Below are positions 56,607 to 64,000 of a stretch of DNA of 64,000 bases, piece by piece. Both the position numbers and the translations under genes were made by a program. The stretch lies in NCBI GenBank assembly GCA_023374045.1, contig CM041783.1:124435503-124499502 (forward strand), in the 5' to 3' direction. Each line of letters begins with the position of its first letter. Positions within the stretch are counted from its first letter, which is position 1. Origin of the DNA: Limonium bicolor. Taxonomy: Eukaryota > Streptophyta > Magnoliopsida > Caryophyllales > Plumbaginaceae. Under the pieces are notes generated by a model, which saw only the letters and a list, made by a program, of their open reading frames with translations, made no database searches and was not told the origin of the DNA.

Positions 56607-59600
56607 TGAAATACCCCAAACTAATAAAACATGGATTAAATATCTAATCACATTAATTAAGGCCTAAATATGCCTTAAAAGTCAACTGAGAATAACAGTG
56701 GTCAACACAAAGCAAGATGTTGCACCCTTTGACTGTTTAGGGTAAATAAATACCCAAATGAACTTCTTAGGACCTAAAACTTTGTCCTAAGCTTATTAAA
56801 CATTACTAAACATATTACAATTGTTGGAAAACACCCCAACACAAAGAACAAGCATTTACATGCTTCAAGGTCAAGAAGGACAAAAATGTGCTCTAAGAAA
56901 CCTTAAAGGTCTAATGACCTCTAAATGATATAAAATTGGATACTTGATCAAATATCATGTAAGGAACACAACAAAACCGTTCTCAAAGAAAACCAAGCTC
57001 AGAAACACCTTACGACACAAAATGTGCGCTAAAACTCCTTAAAGCACGTTTTTGTGTAATTGCCTTCTAAATTGGTTTTAATGGGCTTAAAGGTCATAAT
57101 TACCTTTAAATATGATAATATTCATATTAGGAATTTAATTCCAGAAATTTACAAATTTTTACAAATTTAATATTAAAATATTAATAAAACCCTAGAAGGG
57201 GGCCCGTTTGAGTCAACATTGACTAAGAATGGTCAAGAGGTCAAATTTTGACCCTTGGACCACATGAGGTCGACAGCCACAAGCAAGGAGCTTAAAATTC
57301 ATCACTTTCAACACAAGGGACAAGCTCCAACACATTTCCATGATTTAAGGGACCACTTTTGCCTTTATAATACAATAATGTAAATATTCAACCTTGGCTC
57401 CTTATTTGATTGACTCAGCCTTCAAAAAACGTGTGAGACCCCTCCAGCCCCTCCAATAATCGATGCCAGCCTGCTTAGGTGAGTCATCAAACACCAAATA
57501 CATTAAACAAAGAAGAAAATGTGTTTTAAGACAATTTGACCTACCTTTTCTCATTAGCCTTGCTTCCAGCCGACACCAAGGCTCCTCATCCTCCCTTTGG
57601 CTTCTCCAAGTCGTGTCCAACACACCAAGAACATAGAAGAACACCTTGATACCTAGGTAAGCTTAATTAGTCATTTTATGTTCAATTTCTTCACAAATCT
57701 TTCCTCTTTCGGTGGATCTAAGCATCAACCACTTCCATCCATGGATCTAGGTTGTTTTGGAGGTTAAATGAAGGGGAAATCTCGGCCATAACAAGGGAAG
57801 AAGGTGGGTAAACCTAATCTTGTTCTTAAGGTACAAAAATGTGCTTTAAGCACTTATCTTTTGATTCTCTTTAGATCCACTTGTAAAACCTGTTCTCCTA
57901 GCCTTATAATCTTATTATTAACATATTTATTCAGTGGATCTTTCAAGAGCTTCAAGGTATGGCCAGATCCATGCCAAAAACACCATTTTTGGCATTTTAA
58001 ACAAGGTAAAAACTAGCCATTTTCGAATCTAAGTTATACCGGTTTGAAGCCTTGGTTTAGTAGCTCTTTTGATACTCTTACTCTTCTATAAAAACAGGCC
58101 GAAGAGTACTTGTTCTTGCCTTGTTGTTCTAAGGTAAATCTTACCTTGAAATATACATTAAAACACTTCTTATGGTTAGATCTTGCTTGGAGACTAACTA
58201 TGCCTTAATTTTGGTTTGAAAACATGTAAAATAAGCTGTGGAAATTTTATTCCTAAGCTGGCCGAACCAAACAAGGCTTTATCTAAGCAAAAACAAGGTA
58301 TAAATCACTTGAACCTTCACTTGGTACATTAATATGTGTTTATACATATTTGAATAATATGTGCCGTGAGTGAACAAGGATATTAAGGTCTTATTTTGAC
58401 CTTAGGTGATTAAGGAATGGTTTAATAAATTTTATAACTAATTAAACAAGCATAATTGTCAAATTTAAGACATTATGTGGAAAAATTGGTAATTAATGGA
58501 AAGATATGGTGAGGGCCGAAAGTTTAATGCATTTTTGGACATTTATGTGTAATTTTTTTATAAGCCAATGTTTGTAATAAGGCCATGTACTTTAGGCCAT
58601 TTTATTTATGCATTTATAAGGTTTTATTTAAGTTTAGGTGGTATATATGCATTACCGCATATTATAAGGGGTTAAAGAGTAATTAAATTAAATTTGGGGG
58701 CTTTATAATAATAAGGCCGAAAATTAGAGGTTAAAAAGGATTTAAAATAAAGTTTATAAGATTTTATAAAGTTTTGGGGTTAAATGGTAATTTCTAAAAA
58801 AATATGGGTACAAACCGTGAATTATGGAATTTGATGGTCAAGGAAATATTAAGGAGGTCAACCTTGACCATATGGTAGGTTTTGACCAAATTAAATAAGT
58901 TAGATAACTTATTTAAGGTTTTATAATAAGTTATGTATTTAATTGTAACAATTTTATAACATATGTGGTAAATATGTTATTACCGAAAATTAAGGGTGTA
59001 TAATGGTATTATAAACACCCATGGGCTATTAGGAATTTTTAGGAATTTATTGGGTTGTTTTTGGAATTAAAATAAACTATATATGTATAATATATAGTTA
59101 TTATGTCATTATGACACTTTGGAGAAATATAGATGGTGGAATGGTAAATACCGAGAGTATATGGGTTGATAATATTAATTATAACCCTTTGGTGAAATTT
59201 GGTGATTTTTAGAATTATATAAGAGTATTTATTAAGATATATGTATAATATATAGTTTCAATGAATTATTAAACTATATGTTATAAATTGGGCCAAATGG
59301 CAATTATAGAATGTATTGAGGTCTGTTCGGAATTTACAAAAATATAACCATAGGTTATACCCTTTTTATAAGTTAGAAATGTTATATTAAATGGTATATA
59401 TAACATGGTATAAATAATGGGATGATTTTGTAAATAAAAGAAACTATGGTTTATGGAAAAGAATAAGGTTTAATATATATGCCTATGCGGCAATATATAA
59501 TAGTTTTGTATAAAAACTATAGGTTATAAGTTAAAGGAAATAAAAATATCATATCAAATGATATTAGTATATGGTATAACATTATGTAGTGTTATGTGGT

Positions 59601-62009
59601 CAAAATGGGATTTAAATAAACTATAGTGCTGTACCGAAAATAATAAGGTTGGAAAATGAATTTTAGACTAAGGTCTATAATGTTATAATAATTATATGGT
59701 TTAGATGAAATTAATATAAGGAAGGATACTCACATTAAATAATGTGACAAACTATGAATAAATAGGATTTTTAAACTAAGGTTTATATTGAATAAAGCAT
59801 AGGAGTTGTAAATGTACAACATAAAAGGTTACATAATATTAGGATAACAATCTTAATATAAGTTGTACAATATAATACAACTAATGAGAATAATCATCTA
59901 AAAGAAGATGATAAAATGTAACATATAATGTAAGAGTTTATTAAACTCACGAAATTTACCTACGTGGTAAAAATATACATACACAAGAATAATGTATATA
60001 AGGATGAATATATAATATGGTTGGAAACCATATAATATAATGGTGGTGGTTATTACATGGAAATAGCTTATAAACTATAAGTTATGAGTTTTTGAATGCA
60101 AATATTATTTGCTAAGATAATGGGTAATAAAATACAATGTATATAAATGGATGGTGGAAAAATAATACGATATAATATAATAATGCATGCATACATGCAA
60201 CTATAGGTTATATACCAAAATTAAATGATGGGAAAGATTAAAGAAAAATAATGAATTAAACTTAACAGTCAAAATGTTTTGACATACGAGTTTTAGTAAC
60301 AAAGCCGACCGGTTTAGATAAACCTGTAGCAAATAACTGTAGAAAACGGGGATGAACTGTCGGGGTTACTTATTATTCGGAAATACCGGATGTAGTTAGT
60401 CATGGAGTCTGACTTATAGTTTATTACCGTTTAGATCATACTTCAGACAAGGACGCTTGACGAGCTAGTGGACTACATTGCGCATCCTAGGTCTTGGTGA
60501 ACTGTATGTAAAGGGGTTTGATCCGAGTTGTCCTAAGGAAGCTCCTTGGGCTCGGATTTGGTTGATATAACTTATGTGTTATGTGTGTGGATACATGTAT
60601 GTGATTAAGTGTTACTGCATTATTTATTTATGCACGAGCGTCCTACGGGACTAACACTACGTCGACTATAGATCGACTTATATAAACATACATATACGTT
60701 ATTGTGATGACATGACGGTTACTTGATATAATACCATAGTATTAATATTAAGTATATGGTAACCTAAGTAAAACACTTAGGGATGAGTCACGACATTGTC
60801 GGTCTCTAGAGCATGGATCTCGAACATGAATATAACCTAGATTACTTCTAGGTATGCGTAAGACCCATTGGGCAGCTAATTAATAATTATTCTCCATAAG
60901 ACTAAGAGCATATCTTAAACATTATGAGAGAGAGATGGTGTGGGTTGAGGTGAGGAATCCCGGTAGTTTACGAACTACTTGGTTGCGCATTTGTGATCGC
61001 TGAGGGGTTTCCGATTGGATTCCGCTCCAGGTTATACCCAACGAGCCCAAACTGGATCGTGGGTCAGGTGGTTACGACCTTTATATGGACGTCTTACGAG
61101 ACACAAGAGAGTCAGGGGCCTCCGGACCTCTGGCGAAATGAGCACCTTTGTGTGTACGAGAGGACTACTGTCCATGGTGAGGTTATCGGGTTGTCCTAAC
61201 ATGACGCCCAACTGGTATTAATAATTAAACTTGGTTTGGATGGGGCCTTAAAGGCCAAATTAAATTAACTATGGAAACTGTACGCTACGGCGATTGTACA
61301 TTGTACATATGGATGGGGCCTTGAAGGCCAAATTAAATTAAACTAATAAAGGATGGTATACGCTACGGCGATCGTACATTGTACATTAAATTGTTATTAC
61401 TTGATACGTTCGATATACAAATGTTGATTGAGATATTAAATGAATGTTTGGATTGGATGGATGGTTAAGTGTTTATGAATATTTGGATGGAGGTTTGTGT
61501 ATATTTATGCATGTATATCACAGTATTGGTTATCACGGTAAAATGGTAAAGCATGAAATCAATCTAATAATAAGATGGTTAAAATGACTAAGTGACCAAT
61601 AGGGTCCAGGCCCGGCATACTCAGCGTCTATCGCTGATACTACACCATTGCAGGTTGTTGATTATTGTCGAAGCCGAAGCGCGGGAATAGGGTAATAGAG
61701 TTTACTTTAATTACTGCACATGGAGTTTGTCTATATGGCAATGAAGATGGTGAATTGTATTATGGTAAGATTATGTATATTTGGGATTGGGTAGACGCTC
61801 ACTTGTCGATGTTTATGATTTATGGACTTAGTATGATGTATAGGAGTTTCTTGTTATCACGGCGGTTAGCAGTTTGTTTATGTTGGAAGTTGGATGTAGT
61901 TTGGCTTCGTTACTTGCATGGGAGAGTAATGGCCGGTGACACCCGAGTGAGTATTGTTATTGTTATTAATTCTTCCGCTGTAAGACGTTTTATTTATTGC
62001 TACGTGAGG
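56607..62009 (+). mobile_element. Giant LTR copy of the 884 family, lacking its last ~35 bp
   Basis: TGAAATACCCCAAACTAATAAA start and close parallel with 884-6500 throughout, including the ATGACACTTTGGAGAAA stretch (59110) and the tail GCCGGTGACACCCGAGTGAG (61932) and CCGCTGTAAGACG. It stops after TTGCTACGTGAG, short of the GGGGTGTTACA end. Donor-like sites follow 57656, 57830, 58005, 58133 and 58297. There is no internal region, so it is a truncated solo LTR or a deleted element. Confidence 0.7.
57656..58299 (+). other. Donor ladder with a 36-nt candidate mini-exon
   Basis: Donors after 57656, 57830, 58005, 58133 and 58297: spacing 174, 175, 128 and 164. Segment 58098-58133 lies between AAAACAG and TAAG|GTAAA. 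The spacing is nearly identical to the 884 LTR (175, 168, 126, 159). Confidence 0.45.
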
Positions 62010-62334
62010 AAATTCAGTGTTTAAGATTTATGCATTTAAGGGCCTAAGTGCCAAGCAATTTAAGTTTATGCACTATATTGTGATGTAGTGTAGTTTTGGT
62101 GTTTTATGTGTGCTAAGGAGGTTTGGTGAAAATTTGAATGTTGATAGCTATTTAATGGTGAGAAGCTTAATGTTTTGTGTAACAATATACTAGAGAACCC
62201 ATGGCAAAATTTACTGAAGAACCTAAGTGTTTAAGATGTTCTAAGGAGATTTCATGACTAAGGTAGTACTAGGAAACTTTAGGGGTTGTTTTGATGAAAA
62301 AGGGTGAGTTTAAGGTGTTTTAATGAGTTATAAT
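62010..62334 (+). mobile_element. Giant LTR (55070 copy), continuation before the CACTA insertion
   Basis: Follows on from 56606 after the inserted LTR; contains TGTTTTGATG and GAGTTTAAGG blocks similar to 46830-46860. Ends with AAT, the CACTA target duplication (62332-62334). Confidence 0.55.
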
Positions 62335-63649
62335 CACTAGTAGGAAAAATGTTTTTAACCACGGTTATTTTTCCTATATACCACTGTTTGGAACCGTGGT
62401 TTATGCTCGCGTCGTATATTTACAAATAGAGATAAACGACGGTTCATAACCGTGGTTTAAAGTAAGCGAAAAAGCCACGGTTTCCCGAAAACCGTCGTTT
62501 AAGACCTCTTCTCCCGCGAATATTCATTGACTTTATACCACGTTTGGGAGTCTGAACCGTGGTATAAAGAGTATTATAAATGACGGTTTTACTTAAAACC
62601 GTGGTATAAAATGTATACAAATCAAGAATAAACCACGGTTATTAATAAAACCGTGGTTTATAGTCTGTGAATTTTTCTCCAGTTCGCCGGCGATTTAACG
62701 GCGCTGCTTCATTGGTATCTCAACAGAGAGCGCATACAGAAGAGAATGAAGAGTCCAGAACATGTATGTTTCTTGTTTGTGTATTATGGTTGCTAAATAA
62801 GTCACATTATGTTTCTTGTTCGTCGGTAGGTTGCAAAATTACCGTGAAAGAGAAGAAGAAGCGCATAGCATATGTTCATTGTTTCGCTACTGTGGGTTGC
62901 AAAAATTACCGTGAAAAACAAGAGGCGTAGAGCATGTTATTGTTCGCCGGTTAGGTTTGCAAAAATACAGTGAAGAGGCGCAGAGCATGTCCATGTTCGC
63001 CGGTTATAGTGAAGAGGCGCAGACCATGTCCTTGTTCGTCGGTTACAGTGAAGAGGCGCAAGAAGAAGAAGAGAATAGTTGCAGAGCATGGCCTTGTTCG
63101 TCGGTTACAGTGAAGAGGCGCAAGAAGAAGAAGAGAAGAGTTGCAGAGCATATTCCTTGTTCGTCGGTTACAGAGAAGAGGCGCAAGAAGAAGAAGTAGA
63201 AAACATTGAGGACAAATATATATAATAAGAGAAAGAGAAAGAGCCGCGTTAATTTTCGCCGAAAATTTGAATTCCCGCTTAGACTATATACCATGGTCCT
63301 ACCAAGAAACCGTCATTTAAAGTATTTTGGCCATGACTAAAAACGACGGTTGTAACAAAACCGTGGTTTAAAATACAACACATCAAACTATATACCACGG
63401 TTCCACACAGAACCGTGGTATATAATACAATGCGTCAAACTATATATGACGGTTCCGTCAGAACCATGGTATAAAATGCAACATGTCAAGCTATATATGA
63501 CGGTTCTGCGTGGAACCGTGGTATAAAATCTCCCGCTGACACTTTTTGTGACGGTTATGCTAATAACCGTGGTATAAAATTTTTAAATGACGGTTATGAG
63601 ATTAACCGTGGTTTAAAGTGCGTCATTTAAAATCTTTTTTCTACTAGTG
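62335..63649. mobile_element. Non-autonomous CACTA (En/Spm) element, 1315 bp, TSD AAT
   Basis: Ends CACTAGTAGGAAAAA and TTTTTTCTACTAGTG; AAT on both sides (62332-62334, 63650-63652). Both subterminal regions (62350-62665 and 63270-63625) are packed with ACCACGGTT/AACCGTGGT in both orientations, the array to which CACTA transposase-related proteins usually bind. The centre holds no TNPD/TNPA-like coding sequence, only a minisatellite, so it relies on a transposase supplied in trans. Confidence 0.92.
62818..63200. repeat. Minisatellite inside the CACTA element
   Basis: Repeats of GTTCGTCGGTTACAGTGAAG, AGGCGCA and GAGCATG units, some expanded with AAGAAGAAGAAGAG. Periods about 42 and about 64 bases in the 3' part, more diverged toward 62830. 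Small frames here are repeat-derived. Confidence 0.75.
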
Positions 63650-64000
63650 AATGACTTAGGCATCACCATGGAGGATTTAGGAATCAAAAGAATGTACTAG
63701 TGTATTTAGGACTTAGGCAAACATTGGTAAACAAGTAGGAGAAAATAATGTGTTGATGGATGGAGGCATAAACTTGTGAAGAAACTTTAAGTAGTTGCAT
63801 AAAGAAGTTTTAGATGGTGATAGATGCTTGGGAGATGATGTTATAGTGGTGAGGAAGCATTTGGCATAGTGGTTGTATTAGGTATGAACCACCACTTAGA
63901 AACCTAGTGAAAAACATTTCAAGTGTTGGCATCATTATAAGGAGAATGCATAATGACTAAGGTGGATATTAGTGAGTGATTTAATGAGTTTTGTGGAGGG
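63650..64000 (+). mobile_element. Giant LTR (55070 copy), continuation to window end
   Basis: Starts with AAT of the CACTA target duplication. No gene seen; short blocks such as GTGTTGG and GAGTTTTGTGG resemble the 44812 LTR interior. The LTR end is not reached. Confidence 0.45.

Noticed and set aside
62667..63294. Small frames in the CACTA core on both strands
   Set aside because: Generated by the minisatellite; no transposase motif and no stable frame across the units.

Overview
The window is plant nuclear DNA made almost entirely of nested transposable elements. No intact host gene is visible. The plant-specific Ty3/gypsy clades (an Athila element primed by tRNA-Asp and a chromodomain-bearing Tekay-type chromovirus primed by initiator tRNA-Met), a Ty1/copia remnant, a CACTA deletion derivative, a MULE-type MITE and tRNA-derived insertions fit a repeat-rich intergenic region of a flowering plant with a large genome, probably a eudicot. 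The species cannot be resolved from the sequence.

Layout. 1-883 is the 3' internal end of a retroelement; its 5.65-kb 3' LTR is 884-6536. This sits in the tail of another LTR (6537-6883), which sits in a decayed Athila (6884-~9175). 9176-10880 is old unassigned sequence with a DUF4283-like relic. 10880-11222 and 17229-18890 are one AT-rich tandem array (units ~390-440 bp) split by a 6.0-kb solo LTR (11223-17228, TSD TTAAA). 19191-21040 is a foldback cluster, 21463-22243 another tandem repeat, and 22244-22860 the 3' end of a copia element (minus strand).

The copia remnant abuts a Tekay-type chromovirus on the minus strand (LTR copies from 22861 and from 39814; coding relics 35255-39682). Its left LTR is split by a structurally complete 10.4-kb Athila (24081-34497, TSD TACAT, LTRs 1576 bp each). 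Its right LTR is split by a 3982-bp solo LTR (40140-44121, TSD AGCCC) and then by another element (5' LTR 44812-49245, degenerate interior to 51104). From 51105 to the end are further LTR copies of the same superfamily (51105-54376, 55070-56606 plus 62010-end, 56607-62009), a Tekay-like LTR piece (54377-55069), a 499-bp MULE MITE (51150-51648) and a 1315-bp CACTA derivative (62335-63649).

The giant LTRs, mostly starting TGAAATACCCC and ending in GTTACA, share three structures worth attention. (1) A 3'-terminal block carries a CGGCGT..GTA.CACC motif and CCGCTGCG. (2) A ladder of 5' splice donor-like AAG|GTAA sites, spaced about 125-195 bp with the spacing conserved between diverged copies, sometimes delimits mini-exons. 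(3) In several of them, and also in Tekay and Athila LTRs, there are arrays of perfect 9-12-bp-stem hairpins whose sequence differs between copies while the pairing is kept. Every coding region seen is broken by stops or frameshifts, so any current activity would depend on proteins supplied in trans.
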